From contig NZ_JAJUOS010000011.1 of NCBI RefSeq assembly GCF_021378075.1, positions 62,001 to 126,000 on the forward strand: a stretch of 64,000 nt of DNA, read 5' to 3'. This document shows positions 10,801 to 20,694 of the stretch, piece by piece. The notes under the pieces were generated by a model, which saw nothing but the letters and a program-made list of their open reading frames with translations, did no database searches and had not been told where the DNA came from. The number at the start of each line of letters is the position of its first letter. The stretch's first letter is position 1. The stretch is from Rhodobacter flavimaris (lineage in GTDB: Bacteria; Pseudomonadota; Alphaproteobacteria; Rhodobacterales; Rhodobacteraceae). The position numbers and the translations under genes are program-made.

Positions 10801-12201
10801 TCAGCCCGGCAGCGCCTGCACGAGCTGCGTGAAATGCTCGCCGCGTTTCTCGAAATTCGGGTATTGGTCAAAGCTGGCTGCGGCGGGGGCCAAGAGCACG
10901 GTATCGCCGCCCTCGGCCTCTTCGGCGGCGCGGGCAACGGCGCGCTCCATCGTCTCGCAGATCTCATGCGGGATTTCGCCCAGTTCCAGTGCGAAATCGC
11001 GGCCCGAATGGCCGATGAAATAGGCTTTCTTCACCGAACCGAGGAAGGCGCGCAGGCTGGCCACCCCGCCCTCTTTCCCAAGCCCGCCCGCGATCCAGCG
11101 GATGTTCTGGAAGGCCTGCAACGCCTTCGCGGCGCTATCGACATTGGTGGCCTTGGAGTCGTTCACAAACCGCACCCCGGCCTTTTCGGCGATCGTCTGC
11201 GAGCGGTGCGGCAGCCCGCCGAAGCTGTGGAAGGCCTCTTCGATCTGGCGCGGCGCAAGGCCGAGCGAGCGGCAGGCCGCATAGGCCGCGCAGGCATTCT
11301 GGTGATTATGCGCACCGGGCAGCCCGCGCACCTCGCGCAGGTCGATCGAGGCCACCTGCCGCCCCTTGCGCCACTCGCTAAGGAACCCCTTGCGGGCAAA
11401 GACCGACCAGCCGAAATCGCCCAGTCTGCGCGCCGCCGAGACGCGGATCACCCGGTCATCCTCGCGCGCGACGGCGATCTGGTTGGCGAGGAAGACGCCC
11501 TCTGGCTCATCCACGCCGATGATGGCGCGGTCCGGCCCACCCTCGGCGAACAGACGCCGCTTGGCCGCGAAATAGCCCCCCATTCCGCCGTGGCGGTCAA
11601 GATGGTCGGGCGAGAGATTGGTGAAGACCGCGATGTCGGGCGTCAGCGCCCGGGCCAGATCGGTCTGATAGCTCGAGAGTTCGAGCACCACGACCTCGCC
11701 ATCCTCGGCGGGGTCGATGTCGAGCACGCCCCGCCCGATATTGCCCGCCATCTGCGTCGGGCGACCGGCCTGGGCGAGGATGTGGTGGATCAGCGCCGTC
11801 GTCGTCGATTTGCCGTTCGAGCCGGTCACGCAGACCGTGCGCGGAGCGATGTCAAAATTGTCCCAGTCGCGCGTGGCCCAGGAGCGGAAGAAAAGGCCGA
11901 TATCGTTATCGACCGGAACCCCCTCGGCCATGGCACGGGCGATCAGCTTGTTGGGCGCGGGGTAAAGATGGGGGATACCGGGCGAGACGATCAGCGCAGA
12001 GACGCCTTCCCAAGCATCGGCGCGGTTCAGGTCATGGCAGGTCCATCCGGCAGCCTCGGCGCGGGCGCGCGATTCCGGGCTGTCATCCCACAAGAGCGGG
12101 GTTGCCCCACCGGCTTGCAGCGCGGCGGCCGTGGCAAGACCGGAGCGACCCAGCCCCAGAACGGCGACCTTGTGACCCTCGTAGCCCTGAACCGATATCA
12201 T
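10801..12201 (-). CDS. murD: UDP-N-acetylmuramoyl-L-alanine--D-glutamate ligase
   Basis: MurD adds D-Glu to UDP-MurNAc-L-Ala. The 466-residue product has an N-terminal [17 protein letters not shown] nucleotide fold, the Mur-ligase P-loop [16 protein letters not shown] and the [13 protein letters not shown] motif. It is separated from mraY by 79 bp containing a GC-rich intergenic element, so transcription may be adjusted at this point. It ends 7 bp from the convergent ldh stop. Confidence 0.95.
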   Translation of the reverse strand: MISVQGYEGHKVAVLGLGRSGLATAAALQAGGATPLLWDDSPESRARAEAAGWTCHDLNRADAWEGVSALIVSPGIPHLYPAPNKLIARAMAEGVPVDNDIGLFFRSWATRDWDNFDIAPRTVCVTGSNGKSTTTALIHHILAQAGRPTQMAGNIGRGVLDIDPAEDGEVVVLELSSYQTDLARALTPDIAVFTNLSPDHLDRHGGMGGYFAAKRRLFAEGGPDRAIIGVDEPEGVFLANQIAVAREDDRVIRVSAARRLGDFGWSVFARKGFLSEWRKGRQVASIDLREVRGLPGAHNHQNACAAYAACRSLGLAPRQIEEAFHSFGGLPHRSQTIAEKAGVRFVNDSKATNVDSAAKALQAFQNIRWIAGGLGKEGGVASLRAFLGSVKKAYFIGHSGRDFALELGEIPHEICETMERAVARAAEEAEGGDTVLLAPAAASFDQYPNFEKRGEHFTQLVQALPG

Positions 12202-12220
12202 GATGCCCCCTGAACTGCGC

Positions 12221-12272
12221 GCGGGGGCGCTGCCCCCGCACCCCCGGGATATTTGAGCAAAGCCGAAAGGGG
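12221..12272 (+). repeat. GC-rich intergenic element, copy A
   Basis: The element consists of a perfect hairpin (GCGGGGGC at 221-228, GCCCCCGC at 232-239 of the 12-kb block) followed by ACCCCCGGGATATTTGAGCA and an A/G-rich tail. The same order, G-run hairpin then CACCCC(C)GRGRTATTT then a purine-rich tail, recurs at 26.3 kb and twice at 36.8 kb. It lies between the mraY stop and the murD start. No T-tract follows the hairpin in the mraY direction, so terminator function is doubtful here. Confidence 0.65.
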
Positions 12273-12280
12273 AAGGCCCC

Positions 12281-13363
12281 TCAGCGGATCTTGAGCGTGG
12301 CGAGGCCGATCAGCGCAAGGATGAGCGAGATGATCCAGAAGCGGATGACGATCTGCGGCTCGGCCCAGCCTTTCTTCTCGAAGTGGTGGTGGATCGGCGC
12401 CATCAGGAAGACGCGCTTGCCGGTGCGTTTGAAATAGGCGACCTGGATGATGACGCTCAGCGCCTCGACCACGAAGAGGCCGCCGACGATGGCGAGAACA
12501 AGCTCGTGCTTGGTGCAGACGGCGATGGCGCCAAGCGCGCCGCCAAGCGCGAGCGAGCCGGTGTCGCCCATGAAAACCGCAGCCGGGGGGGCGTTATACC
12601 ACAGGAAACCCAGCCCCCCGCCGATGAGGGCGGCGGTGAAGACCAGAAGCTCACCCGTGCCGGGCACGAAATGGACGCCGAGATAGTTGGTGAAGTCAAC
12701 GCGGCCGACGACATAGGCGATGGCGCCAAGGGTGCCCGCCGCGATCATCGCGGGCATAATCGCGAGGCCGTCGAGCCCATCGGTCAGGTTGACCGCGTTG
12801 GCGGCGCCCACGATGACGACCATGCCAAAGGGGATGAAGAAATAGCTCAGGTTGATCAGCACGTCTTTGAAGATCGGCAGCGCGAGGCGGTTCGACAGGT
12901 CCGCCGGGTGCAGCCACGAGGCCGCGACCGCCGCCACGGCAGCCAGAGCGAGGCCAAGCAGCATCCTGGTGCGCGAGCTGACGCCCTTGACGTTCTGCTT
13001 GGTCACCTTGGCGTAGTCATCGGCAAAACCGATCAGCGCATAGCCATATGTCACGCCAAGCGTGATCCAGATGTAGCCGTTATCCAGCCGCGCCCAGAGG
13101 AGCGTCGAGAAGAGCATCGCCGAGAGGATCAGAAGTCCGCCCATGGTGGGTGTTCCAGCCTTGGCGAAATGGGTCTGCGGCCCGTCCGAGCGGATCGGTT
13201 GCCCCTTGCCCTGCTTGCGGCGCAGGATGTCGATCAGCGGCCGGCCAAAGAGAAAGCCAAAAATCAGCGCGGTGAAGAACGCCGCCCCCGCGCGGAAGGT
13301 AATGTAGCGAAACAGGTTGAACACATCGCCCCCGTCCGACAGGTTGGCCAACCAATACAGCAT
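12281..13363 (-). CDS. mraY: Phospho-N-acetylmuramoyl-pentapeptide-transferase
   Basis: MraY is the integral-membrane enzyme that transfers phospho-MurNAc-pentapeptide to undecaprenyl phosphate, giving lipid I. The 360-residue product is polytopic and has the catalytic [23 protein letters not shown] and [13 protein letters not shown] motifs. Its ATG overlaps the murF stop by one base (TAATG). Confidence 0.96.
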   Translation of the reverse strand: MLYWLANLSDGGDVFNLFRYITFRAGAAFFTALIFGFLFGRPLIDILRRKQGKGQPIRSDGPQTHFAKAGTPTMGGLLILSAMLFSTLLWARLDNGYIWITLGVTYGYALIGFADDYAKVTKQNVKGVSSRTRMLLGLALAAVAAVAASWLHPADLSNRLALPIFKDVLINLSYFFIPFGMVVIVGAANAVNLTDGLDGLAIMPAMIAAGTLGAIAYVVGRVDFTNYLGVHFVPGTGELLVFTAALIGGGLGFLWYNAPPAAVFMGDTGSLALGGALGAIAVCTKHELVLAIVGGLFVVEALSVIIQVAYFKRTGKRVFLMAPIHHHFEKKGWAEPQIVIRFWIISLILALIGLATLKIR

Positions 13364-14814
13364 TACTCTTTCCCTTTATGTGCTTCGGCGGCGCCGGGTT
13401 GACCCAGTTTCTTGAGCGCGTCAACCACCAGACTGACCTTCGAGCCCTTGGAGCCCTTCACAAGTACGACGTCACCCGCATCGACCAGATGCGCGGCCCG
13501 CGCGGCCAGGTCTTTGGCGGTCTCGTGCCACTCGCCACGTTTGGCGCGAGGCAGCGCCTCATAGAGCGCACGCATACGTGGACCGGCCAGATGCACCGTA
13601 TCGACAGACCTCATCGCGGCCAGAGTCGCGATCTCGGCATGGAGGGCGGCCTCGTCCGGGCCGAGTTCGAGCATGTCGCCCAGCACCGCCACGCGGCGGC
13701 CACGTGCCACGCGCCCCACCCCGTCGCGCGGCTGCGCACCCGCCAGAACCTCAAGCCCCGCCGCCATCGACGCCGGGTTGGCGTTGAAGGCATCGTCGAA
13801 GAGGTCAAAGCTCTGCGTCTCATCCACGATATCCATATAAACGCGCTCGCGCGCGCCGCGCCCGGCGGGAGGCTCCCACAGGCCGATGTCGCAGGTCAGA
13901 ACGGCCTGATCGGCACCGACCGCCTCGGCCAGCGCAATCACGCCAAGAGCGTTCGTTGCAAAATGCTTGCCCGGCGTCATCACTTTGAACAGCATCGGCT
14001 GGCCCGCCGCCTCGGCGCGCACGATGGTCGCATCGCCCGCAATCTGCGCCGAGATCAGGCGATAGTCTGAGCCCTCCTCGGGCCCGAAGGTGATGGTGCG
14101 CGCGGCGCGCGTCTCGGCGGCGACGCGCAGGATCGGCGTCACGCCAAGGCCGGTGGGGATCACCGCGACTCCGTCCGGCTCCAGCCCTTCGAAGATCGCG
14201 GCCTTTTCCCGCGCGATGCCCTCGACGCTGTCGAAGGCCTCCAGATGGGCGGGCGCGACCGTCGTGATCAGGGCCGCATGGGGGCGCGCCAGGCGCGCCA
14301 GCGGCGCGATCTCGCCGGGGTGGTTCATTCCGATCTCGATTACCGCGAAATCGGCATCCTGCGGCATCCGCGCAAGTGTGATCGGCACACCCCAATGGTT
14401 GTTGAAGCTTGCCTCAGCGGCGTGAACCTTACCCTGCGAGGTCAGAACCGCGCGCAGCATCTCTTTGGTCGAGGTCTTGCCGACCGAGCCAGTCACCGCC
14501 AGCACGCGCGCGCGCGTTCGGGCGCGGGCGGCGCGGCCCAGATCCTCAAGCGCGGCCAGCACGTCGGGAACGATCAGCAGCGGATCGGCCTCCGTGCAGC
14601 CCTCGGGGAGGCGCGAAACCAGTGCGGCGGCGGCGCCTTTCGCCAGCGCATCGGCAACGAAATCATGCCCGTCGCGCACGTCCTTGAGCGCCACGAACAG
14701 ATCGCCCGGCCGGATCGAGCGCGTGTCGATCGAGATCCCGGTGGCTGCGAAGGCGCGCGTGGCGCGCCCTCCGGTGGCTTGGGCCGCGTCGGCAGAGGTC
14801 CACAATACAGCCAT
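13363..14814 (-). CDS. murF: UDP-N-acetylmuramoyl-tripeptide--D-alanyl-D-alanine ligase
   Basis: MurF adds the D-Ala-D-Ala made by Ddl to the UDP-MurNAc-tripeptide. The 483-residue product has the [19 protein letters not shown]-domain motif, the P-loop [14 protein letters not shown] and the [10 protein letters not shown] motif. I chose the ATG at 14814 ([10 protein letters not shown]), one base after the murE stop; the upstream open frame overlaps murE and is not coding. It is in the correct place between murE and mraY. Confidence 0.94.
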   Translation of the reverse strand: MAVLWTSADAAQATGGRATRAFAATGISIDTRSIRPGDLFVALKDVRDGHDFVADALAKGAAAALVSRLPEGCTEADPLLIVPDVLAALEDLGRAARARTRARVLAVTGSVGKTSTKEMLRAVLTSQGKVHAAEASFNNHWGVPITLARMPQDADFAVIEIGMNHPGEIAPLARLARPHAALITTVAPAHLEAFDSVEGIAREKAAIFEGLEPDGVAVIPTGLGVTPILRVAAETRAARTITFGPEEGSDYRLISAQIAGDATIVRAEAAGQPMLFKVMTPGKHFATNALGVIALAEAVGADQAVLTCDIGLWEPPAGRGARERVYMDIVDETQSFDLFDDAFNANPASMAAGLEVLAGAQPRDGVGRVARGRRVAVLGDMLELGPDEAALHAEIATLAAMRSVDTVHLAGPRMRALYEALPRAKRGEWHETAKDLAARAAHLVDAGDVVLVKGSKGSKVSLVVDALKKLGQPGAAEAHKGKE

Positions 14815-14815
14815 C

Positions 14816-16300
14816 TCAGATCTTCCCATCCAGCGCGGCCACGGCCACGCTTGCCTGCTCGGCATCGTCAAAGGGGTAGATATCGGTGCCGATGATCTGC
14901 CCGGTTTCATGGCCCTTGCCGCAAATCAGCAGCGCATCGCCCGGCCCAAGCATATCCACCCCGCGCAGGATCGCCTCGGCGCGGTCGCCAACCTCTTGCG
15001 CCTCGTCGCCGGCGCCTTCCATCACCGCGGCGCGGATCAGGGCGGGGTCTTCGGTGCGCGGGTTGTCGTCGGTTACCAGAACCTTATCGGCGTTCAGCGC
15101 CGCCGCGCGCCCCATCAGCGGGCGCTTGGTGCGGTCCCGGTCGCCGCCCGCGCCGACGATGGCCACCAGATGGCCCATAACATGGGGGCGCAGCGCCTTG
15201 ATCGCGGTCTCGACCGCGTCCGGCGTGTGGGCGTAATCGACGAAGACCGCCGCGCCATTGTCGCGCGTGGCGGCAAGTTGCATCCGCCCCCGCACCGTCT
15301 GTAACTTGGGCAGGGTTCCGAAGACCGCGCTGGCCTCGGCCCCGCAGCCGATGGCGAGCGCGGCGGCGGTCAGGACGTTCATCGCCTGGAAACCGCCGAT
15401 CAGCGGCAGGCGCGCCAGATGCACCGTCCCCTCCCATGAGAAGCGCAGATCCTGCCCGGTCGCATCGTAACGCTGCCCGAGCAGGCGCATCTCGCAGCGT
15501 TCGTCATGGCCGATGCGGATCACGCGCTGGCCGCGCACGCGGGCATACTTCACCAGCTCCTCGCCCTTGGGATCGTCAGTGTTGATCACCGCCACTCCAT
15601 CCTCGGGCAGGACGCGGGTGAACAGCCCCGCCTTGGCGGCAAAATACTCATCAAACGTAGCGTGGTAATCGAGGTGATCTTGCGTGAAATTCGTGAAGGC
15701 CGCCGCCGAGAGGCGCACCCCGTCCAGCCGCTTTTGCACCAACCCGTGCGAGCTGGCCTCCATCGCCGCATGGGTCATGCCAGCGGCCTCCATCTGCGAA
15801 AGCAGCCGGTGCAGGGTGATGGGCTCGGGCGTTGTATGGGCGCTTGGCGCGGTGAAGGCGCCCTCGACGCCGGTCGTGCCGATATTGGCGGCCTCGAAGT
15901 CCAACAGCGTCCATATCTGGCGCGTGAAGGTCGCGACGCTGGTCTTGCCATTGGTGCCCGTGACTGCAACGACCGTCGCCGGTTGCGCCCCGAAGAAAAG
16001 CGCCGAAGCGAAGGCCAGCGCCTGACGCGGATCCTCGACCACCACCAGCGCGACGTCGTGGCCACTGGTGGCCTCGCGCGCGATCTCGGCGCCTTCGCGG
16101 TCGGTCAGGATGGCAATGGCGCCGCGCTCGAGCGCGGCAGGCACGAAGCTTGCCCCATGCACCTTGGTGCCCGGTAGTGCTGCGAAAAGATGCCCGGCCT
16201 TGGTCAGGCGGCTATCGACCGACAGCCCCGTCACGGCGACATCCGCCCCATGCAGCACGGTCAGCCCCAATTCGCTCAGCGGCTTCGCCCCGTTACCCAT
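14816..16300 (-). CDS. murE: UDP-N-acetylmuramoyl-L-alanyl-D-glutamate--2,6-diaminopimelate ligase
   Basis: MurE adds the third amino acid. The P-loop VTGTNGKTSVATF is present, and the DDNPRTEDP motif identifies the substrate as meso-diaminopimelate, as in other Gram-negatives. The ATG at 16300 (MGNGAKPL, 494 residues) has a GGGGG ribosome site about 8 bases upstream; an in-frame ATG at 16330 has no such site, so the shorter form is preferred. Confidence 0.93.
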   Translation of the reverse strand: MGNGAKPLSELGLTVLHGADVAVTGLSVDSRLTKAGHLFAALPGTKVHGASFVPAALERGAIAILTDREGAEIAREATSGHDVALVVVEDPRQALAFASALFFGAQPATVVAVTGTNGKTSVATFTRQIWTLLDFEAANIGTTGVEGAFTAPSAHTTPEPITLHRLLSQMEAAGMTHAAMEASSHGLVQKRLDGVRLSAAAFTNFTQDHLDYHATFDEYFAAKAGLFTRVLPEDGVAVINTDDPKGEELVKYARVRGQRVIRIGHDERCEMRLLGQRYDATGQDLRFSWEGTVHLARLPLIGGFQAMNVLTAAALAIGCGAEASAVFGTLPKLQTVRGRMQLAATRDNGAAVFVDYAHTPDAVETAIKALRPHVMGHLVAIVGAGGDRDRTKRPLMGRAAALNADKVLVTDDNPRTEDPALIRAAVMEGAGDEAQEVGDRAEAILRGVDMLGPGDALLICGKGHETGQIIGTDIYPFDDAEQASVAVAALDGKI

Positions 16301-16402
16301 ATCATGTGCCCCCGTTATCGCTCCCGCCATTTATCGTGGAGCGGCCCCGCGCGTCAACGCAGCCCGACCGCGGCGGCGGGAAACGGCCGCCGGGGCGCGC
16401 GC

Positions 16403-18187
16403 TCAGTCTTTCTTCACAAGCTGGATGCCGGCAAGCTCGGTCGGGCCTTCCTGCGGGCGCAGACCCAGCAGGGGCGCAACGCGGCGGATGACCTCGGCGG
16501 CAACCGGAACGGCGGTCCAGCCCGCGGTGCGGCGCGGCTCGGAGCCTGCATTTTCCGAGGGCTCATCAAGCGTCAGCACCAGCACATATTTTGGATCGGT
16601 GACGGGGAAGACCGAGGCGAAGGTGGCAATCACCTTGTCCTTGTAATAGCCGCCCGTGGGCTTGGCCTTGTCAGCGGTGCCGGTCTTGCCCGCGACCTGA
16701 TAGCCCTTCACATCGCCGAATGAGGCCGTCCCGCGCGTCACCACCGCCCGCATCATCGCCAGCGATTTCTGCGCTACATCGGCGCTCATCACCCGCTCGC
16801 CCGGCCCTTTCGCCGCGCCTCGGATCAGCGTCGGGGTCACGCGCAGACCGCCATTGGCAATCGTCGCATAGGCCGAGGCCAGATGCAGCGGCGAGGCCGA
16901 AAGCCCGTGGCCGTAGCCGATGGTCATTGCCGTGATCTCGGGCCATTTTTGCGGCACGATGGGGCGGCCCGTCGGCGCCTCGACCAGTTCGACCGCGGTA
17001 GGCTCAAGGAAGCCCATGCGTTCAAGGAATTCGCGCTGACGCTCGCCGCCGATCATCTGCACGATCCGCGCCGTGCCGACGTTCGAGGATTTCACGATCA
17101 CGTCGGTCACCGAGTTCTCGGGCCCGTAATTGTGGAAATCGCGGATGCGGTGGCGGCCATAGACCAGCGGGGTCTTGGTCGGAACCTTGGTTTCGGGGTT
17201 CACGAGGCCCAGTTCCATCGCCTGCGCCACCGCAAAGATCTTGAAGGTCGAGCCAAGCTCATAGACGCCCTGCACCGCGCGGTTGAACAGCGGGCTATCC
17301 GAGGCATCGCCCTTGGTCAGGGGGGCCGGACGATCATTCGGGTCGAAGTCCGGCAGGCTGGCCATCGCCAGCACTTCACCGGTCTTGACCTCCATCAGGA
17401 TCGCCGTCGCGCCCTTGGCGTTCATCAGCTTCATGCCGCCGTCAAGGATCTCCTCGATCGCCGACTGAAGCGTGAGGTCGATGGTCAATTGCAGCGGCGC
17501 ACCGTTGTTCTCTGGGTTGCGCAGCCAGACGTCGAAGGCCTTCTCGACCCCGGCGACACCGACGATCTCGGCGGAACTCACGCCCTCGGCGCCGAAACGC
17601 GCGCCGCCCAGAATATGCGAGGCAATCGCGCCATTGGGATAAAGACGCATCTCGCGCGGGCCGAACAGAAGCCCCGGATCGCCGATATCATGCACCGCCT
17701 GCATCTGCTCGGGCGAGATTTTCTTCTTGATCCAGACGAACTTGCGCGCACCGGTGAAGTCGCGCACCAGCCGCTCGCGATCCAGATCGGGGAAAATCTC
17801 GACCAGTTTGTCGGCGGACCGCTCGGGATCGACCAGCATCGGCGGCTGCGCGTAAAGCGCGTGGGTCACAAGGTTGGTGGCCAGCAGGCGCCCGGCGCGG
17901 TCGGTGATATCGGCACGCTGCGCCAGAATCGGCGCGCCGCTCTCGGACAACTGAGGCTCTTGCGGCTCGGTATTGGCCAGAACGCCCATGCGCACGCCAA
18001 CCGTCATGAAGGCGCACAGGAACATCACGCCCATCATCAGCAGGCGGCCCTCGGCGCGCATCCGCGCCTTGTCGCGCGTGGCCTCGCCGCGCAGGCGGAT
18101 GTTCTCGCGCTCGATCGCGTCGGGGTTCTCGCCCTTCGCACGGGCGTCGAGGATGCGGGCCAGAGGACGCAGGGGCGTGCGGATCAT
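16403..18187 (-). CDS. ftsI: Septal peptidoglycan transpeptidase FtsI (PBP3)
   Basis: FtsI cross-links septal peptidoglycan as partner of FtsW. The 594-residue product has a basic cytoplasmic tail, one membrane anchor at about residues 47-67, a PBP-dimer domain and the transpeptidase motifs: STFK near residue 312 (acylation Ser), SSN near 367 and KTG near 500. The ATG overlaps the ftsL stop by 4 bp. Confidence 0.96.
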   Translation of the reverse strand: MIRTPLRPLARILDARAKGENPDAIERENIRLRGEATRDKARMRAEGRLLMMGVMFLCAFMTVGVRMGVLANTEPQEPQLSESGAPILAQRADITDRAGRLLATNLVTHALYAQPPMLVDPERSADKLVEIFPDLDRERLVRDFTGARKFVWIKKKISPEQMQAVHDIGDPGLLFGPREMRLYPNGAIASHILGGARFGAEGVSSAEIVGVAGVEKAFDVWLRNPENNGAPLQLTIDLTLQSAIEEILDGGMKLMNAKGATAILMEVKTGEVLAMASLPDFDPNDRPAPLTKGDASDSPLFNRAVQGVYELGSTFKIFAVAQAMELGLVNPETKVPTKTPLVYGRHRIRDFHNYGPENSVTDVIVKSSNVGTARIVQMIGGERQREFLERMGFLEPTAVELVEAPTGRPIVPQKWPEITAMTIGYGHGLSASPLHLASAYATIANGGLRVTPTLIRGAAKGPGERVMSADVAQKSLAMMRAVVTRGTASFGDVKGYQVAGKTGTADKAKPTGGYYKDKVIATFASVFPVTDPKYVLVLTLDEPSENAGSEPRRTAGWTAVPVAAEVIRRVAPLLGLRPQEGPTELAGIQLVKKD

Positions 18188-18540
18188 TCGGCTGCCTCCA
18201 GGGCCTGGGTGCTTGCGATGACGTCAATCGGCTCGGAGACCGGCTCTTCGGGCGGCAGCGGATAGGCGACCTGCGCGACCGAGCCGAATTGCTCGGGCGA
18301 AAGAGGCAACAGTTGCAGACGCTCGAAGTTCAGATCGACAAGCTCGCGCAGCCGGTCGGGGCGGTTCAGATAGGCCCATTCGGCGCGCAGCACGCTTAGC
18401 CCTTCGTGCAGCGAGGCGATCTCGCGGTTCAGCGCGCGCAGCTCGCCTTGCAGATCCTGAGTTTCGTAATTCACCCGGTAGGCCCAGAAGGCCAGGCCCA
18501 TCACGCTCAGCGCGGTGGCAAGGTAAATAAAGTTCCTCAT
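18184..18540 (-). CDS. ftsL: Cell division protein FtsL
   Basis: The 118-residue product has an N-terminal membrane segment ([18 protein letters not shown]), then a heptad-like helix ([19 protein letters not shown]) and the [11 protein letters not shown] segment typical of alphaproteobacterial FtsL. FtsL forms the FtsQLB complex that activates FtsWI. Sequence conservation is low in this family, so the call leans on size, topology and position between rsmH and ftsI. It overlaps both neighbours by 4 bp. Confidence 0.85.
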   Translation of the reverse strand: MRNFIYLATALSVMGLAFWAYRVNYETQDLQGELRALNREIASLHEGLSVLRAEWAYLNRPDRLRELVDLNFERLQLLPLSPEQFGSVAQVAYPLPPEEPVSEPIDVIASTQALEAAE

Positions 18541-19556
18541 CTGGATCTTCCTTTGGAACCTTGGGGGCGAAGGACGGGGGCGGGCAGCCCGAGCGAGGCA
18601 CGATCTGCCTGCCCGGCCGGAGCATCGGTGCGGCGCGCGACCCGCAACTTGGCCGAGCGGGCGCGCGGGTTGTCGGCCAGCTCCTCATCGTCGGGACCGA
18701 CCGACTTGCGGGTCACCAGCTCGAAGGCGGGGCTCTCGGCGGCCTGGATCGGCGCATAGCGCGACCCCTGCGCTGCCCGGCCCGAGCGCGCCAGGAAGAA
18801 ACGTTTGACCACACGGTCTTCGAGCGAATGGAAGGTCACCACCGCCAGCAACCCGCCGGGCTTGAGCGCGCGTTCAGCAGCCTCCAGCCCCTCGATCAGC
18901 TGGCCGAATTCATCATTCACCGCGATGCGGATCGCCTGGAACGAGCGCGTCGCGGGATGGCTCTGGCCCGGCTTGGGGCGCGGCAGACAGCGTTCGATCA
19001 CCGCGACCAGCTCGCGCGTGGTCTCGAACGGCTTCACCTTGCGCGCCTCGCCAATCGCCCGCGCGATCCGGCGCGAGGCGCGTTCTTCGCCGTAGTGATA
19101 GAGAATATCGGCCAGTTCTTCTTCCGAGGCGGTATTCACCAGATCCGCTGCCGTCGCACCCTCGGCCGACATGCGCATATCGAGCGGGCCATCCTGCATG
19201 AAGGAAAAGCCGCGCTCGGCCTGATCAAGCTGCATCGAGGACACGCCCAGATCGAGCACGACGCCGTCAAGCCCCTGCCCTTCCGAGATTTCCTCGGCGT
19301 ATTCGTCAAGCGCCGAAAAGGTCCCTTCCACAAGGATCAGCCGCTCGCCGTATTGCCCGCGCCAGCTTTCTGCCATGTCGAAAACCGAAGGATCGCGGTC
19401 CACGCCGATGACCCGTTCGGCCCCGGCCTCCAGCAGGCCGCGCGTATAGCCGCCCGCGCCGAAGGTGCCGTCAAGCCATAGCCCAGAGACAGGCGCGACC
19501 GCTTTGAGGAGCGGCCGCAGAAGAACTGGAATATGGGGTCGGTCGGCGTCGGACAT
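18537..19556 (-). CDS. rsmH: 16S rRNA (cytosine(1402)-N(4))-methyltransferase
   Basis: RsmH (MraW) methylates the N4 of C1402 in the ribosomal P site. The 339-residue product starts [13 protein letters not shown] and has the SAM-binding [18 protein letters not shown] and [19 protein letters not shown] motifs and [17 protein letters not shown]. It begins on the last base of the mraZ stop (TGATG) and ends overlapping ftsL by 4 bp. Confidence 0.96.
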   Translation of the reverse strand: MSDADRPHIPVLLRPLLKAVAPVSGLWLDGTFGAGGYTRGLLEAGAERVIGVDRDPSVFDMAESWRGQYGERLILVEGTFSALDEYAEEISEGQGLDGVVLDLGVSSMQLDQAERGFSFMQDGPLDMRMSAEGATAADLVNTASEEELADILYHYGEERASRRIARAIGEARKVKPFETTRELVAVIERCLPRPKPGQSHPATRSFQAIRIAVNDEFGQLIEGLEAAERALKPGGLLAVVTFHSLEDRVVKRFFLARSGRAAQGSRYAPIQAAESPAFELVTRKSVGPDDEELADNPRARSAKLRVARRTDAPAGQADRASLGLPAPVLRPQGSKGRSR

Positions 19557-20059
19557 CAGGCGCCCCCGATCTTTGGCAGGTTGACCAGCGGGTCATATCT
19601 TTCGGGCCGATCCGAGGCACGCTCGGAGGCCAGTGCATTCTGCTCGGCCTCGTAGGCCTCGGGATCCCAGATCTTGAACGAGGTCCCCGCCGAGGCAAAG
19701 AACGCCTCTGCCTTCAGGCCGATCTTCTCGCGCAGCTTTTGCGGCAGCACGAGGCGGCCGTCGCCGTCGATATCGGTCTGGTGGGACTGGGCGTACATCA
19801 ACTCTTCGATCTCGGCGCGCTCGACCGAGCCGCGCTGCATCGCGTCGATCTGCTCGTCGATCTCATAGATCGCTTCCATGGTAAAGACTTCGAGGAACTT
19901 TCGCTCGGCCCCGCCGTAAACAATGACGATCTGCGGGCGTGCGCCGGGCTGCCAGTCGGGGTCACCCGCCTCGATCACGCGGCGGAAGGAGGCCGGGATG
20001 GAAACGCGACCCTTCGCGTCCACCTTGAAAGTCTCCGAACCTCTGAACCGCCGTGCCAA
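19556..20059 (-). CDS. mraZ: Transcriptional regulator MraZ
   Basis: MraZ is a DNA-binding protein made of two SpoVT/AbrB-like half domains that autoregulates the dcw cluster. The product (167 residues) reads [20 protein letters not shown] near its start and [18 protein letters not shown] in the second half, both typical. The best start is a TTG at 20059 preceded by an AGGAGAG ribosome site; no family-like ATG exists upstream. The leader is long (about 300 nt from the promoter candidate at 20374-20402) and holds the GGGA repeats and a terminator-like hairpin. Confidence 0.92.
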   Translation of the reverse strand: MARRFRGSETFKVDAKGRVSIPASFRRVIEAGDPDWQPGARPQIVIVYGGAERKFLEVFTMEAIYEIDEQIDAMQRGSVERAEIEELMYAQSHQTDIDGDGRLVLPQKLREKIGLKAEAFFASAGTSFKIWDPEAYEAEQNALASERASDRPERYDPLVNLPKIGGA

Positions 20060-20106
20060 AGCTGGCGCTCTCCTGTCCCGTTCCCCCTTGGTGCCGCATA
20101 GGAAAA

Positions 20107-20142
20107 CGGCGGATCGGGCTGCTGCCACTGCCCGATCCGCCG
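20107..20142 (-). promoter_or_regulatory. Terminator-like hairpin in the mraZ leader
   Basis: On the minus strand a perfect 13-bp stem (CGGCGGATCGGGC with its complement) encloses a 10-base loop and is followed directly by TTTTCC. It lies about 48 bp upstream of the mraZ TTG and downstream of the mraZ promoter candidate. mrp already has its own terminator at 20650-20672, so this hairpin would act on transcripts entering mraZ. An attenuator is possible; no leader peptide or anti-terminator is visible. Confidence 0.5.
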
Positions 20143-20303
20143 CCCTCGTCCCATCTCTGGGTATGTCCGACTGCGCGCGCCACCTGGGGGGATGTCTGCT
20201 CGCTCGCGCGCCGGATCCTTAGTTCGTGAAGCGGGTGCCTGTATGAAACCCGGTCTTTTCGCCGTGAGGTCTTGTTGCCTCTTAACCTCGCCTCCGATGT
20301 ACA

Positions 20304-20338
20304 AGGGATGCCATGGGAAATCATGGGAAGCAACAGGA
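20304..20338. promoter_or_regulatory. 10-bp-phased GGGA repeats, probable MraZ boxes
   Basis: On the plus strand AGGGA (20304-20308), TGGGA (20314-20318), TGGGA (20324-20328) and a degenerate CAGGA (20334-20338) occur at exact 10-bp steps. MraZ of E. coli binds TGGGN direct repeats spaced by 5 bp, the same period. Here the motif reads on the strand opposite to mraZ and lies about 30-65 bp downstream of the likely start of transcription, consistent with autorepression by road-block. Confidence 0.7.
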
Positions 20339-20373
20339 ATTTTCCCCACCCGACGGAATATCTGCCATTACGG

Positions 20374-20402
20374 ATAACAGAAGATCAACAGGTAGTGGTC
20401 AA
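20374..20402 (-). promoter_or_regulatory. Candidate sigma70 promoter of the dcw cluster (mraZ)
   Basis: On the minus strand TTGACC (20397-20402) and TGTTAT (20374-20379) are separated by exactly 17 bp, a good housekeeping promoter match. It faces mraZ and lies just upstream of the GGGA repeats. Two GANTC sites at 20414-20418 and 20430-20434 flank it upstream. Confidence 0.55.
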
Positions 20403-20558
20403 TACCGGCAGACGATTCGCATCATGTAGGATTCAGACGCAGCAGTTTGCGCTATATATAGATCCGACGCCGAAAACGCCGCGAGCCCCACGAAATCCCA
20501 GAAAGATCTCCGGAATGCCGATAGGTCCAGCAAAACAAGGACCGAAATCGGCTCCCCT

Positions 20559-20594
20559 CCGCGATCACGGTGGAGTGATTCGGCGTGATCGCGG
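20559..20594. repeat. Perfect 11-bp inverted repeat between mrp and mraZ
   Basis: CCGCGATCACG (20559-20569) and CGTGATCGCGG (20584-20594) are exact inverted repeats with a 14-base centre that contains a GANTC site (20577-20581). There is no T-tract, so it is more like an operator or a structured leader segment. It lies upstream of the mraZ promoter candidate. The rest of the 20339-20640 stretch shows no gene; it is AT-richer than the window and includes a GCTATATATAG run at 20451-20461 with no convincing -35. Confidence 0.45.
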
Positions 20595-20649
20595 ACTAAT
20601 AGCGGTCAGATTCCATGAATTCCCATACCGCATGACGACCGAAATGGAA

Positions 20650-20672
20650 AAGGGCGCCGAAAAGGCGCCCTT
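20650..20672 (-). terminator. Rho-independent terminator of mrp
   Basis: AAGGGCGCC pairs with GGCGCCCTT over 9 bp around a 5-base loop, and on the minus strand it is followed by TTCC. It is 22 bp after the mrp stop. Confidence 0.75.
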
Positions 20673-20694
20673 CGTTATCCGTATGGCAATTGAC

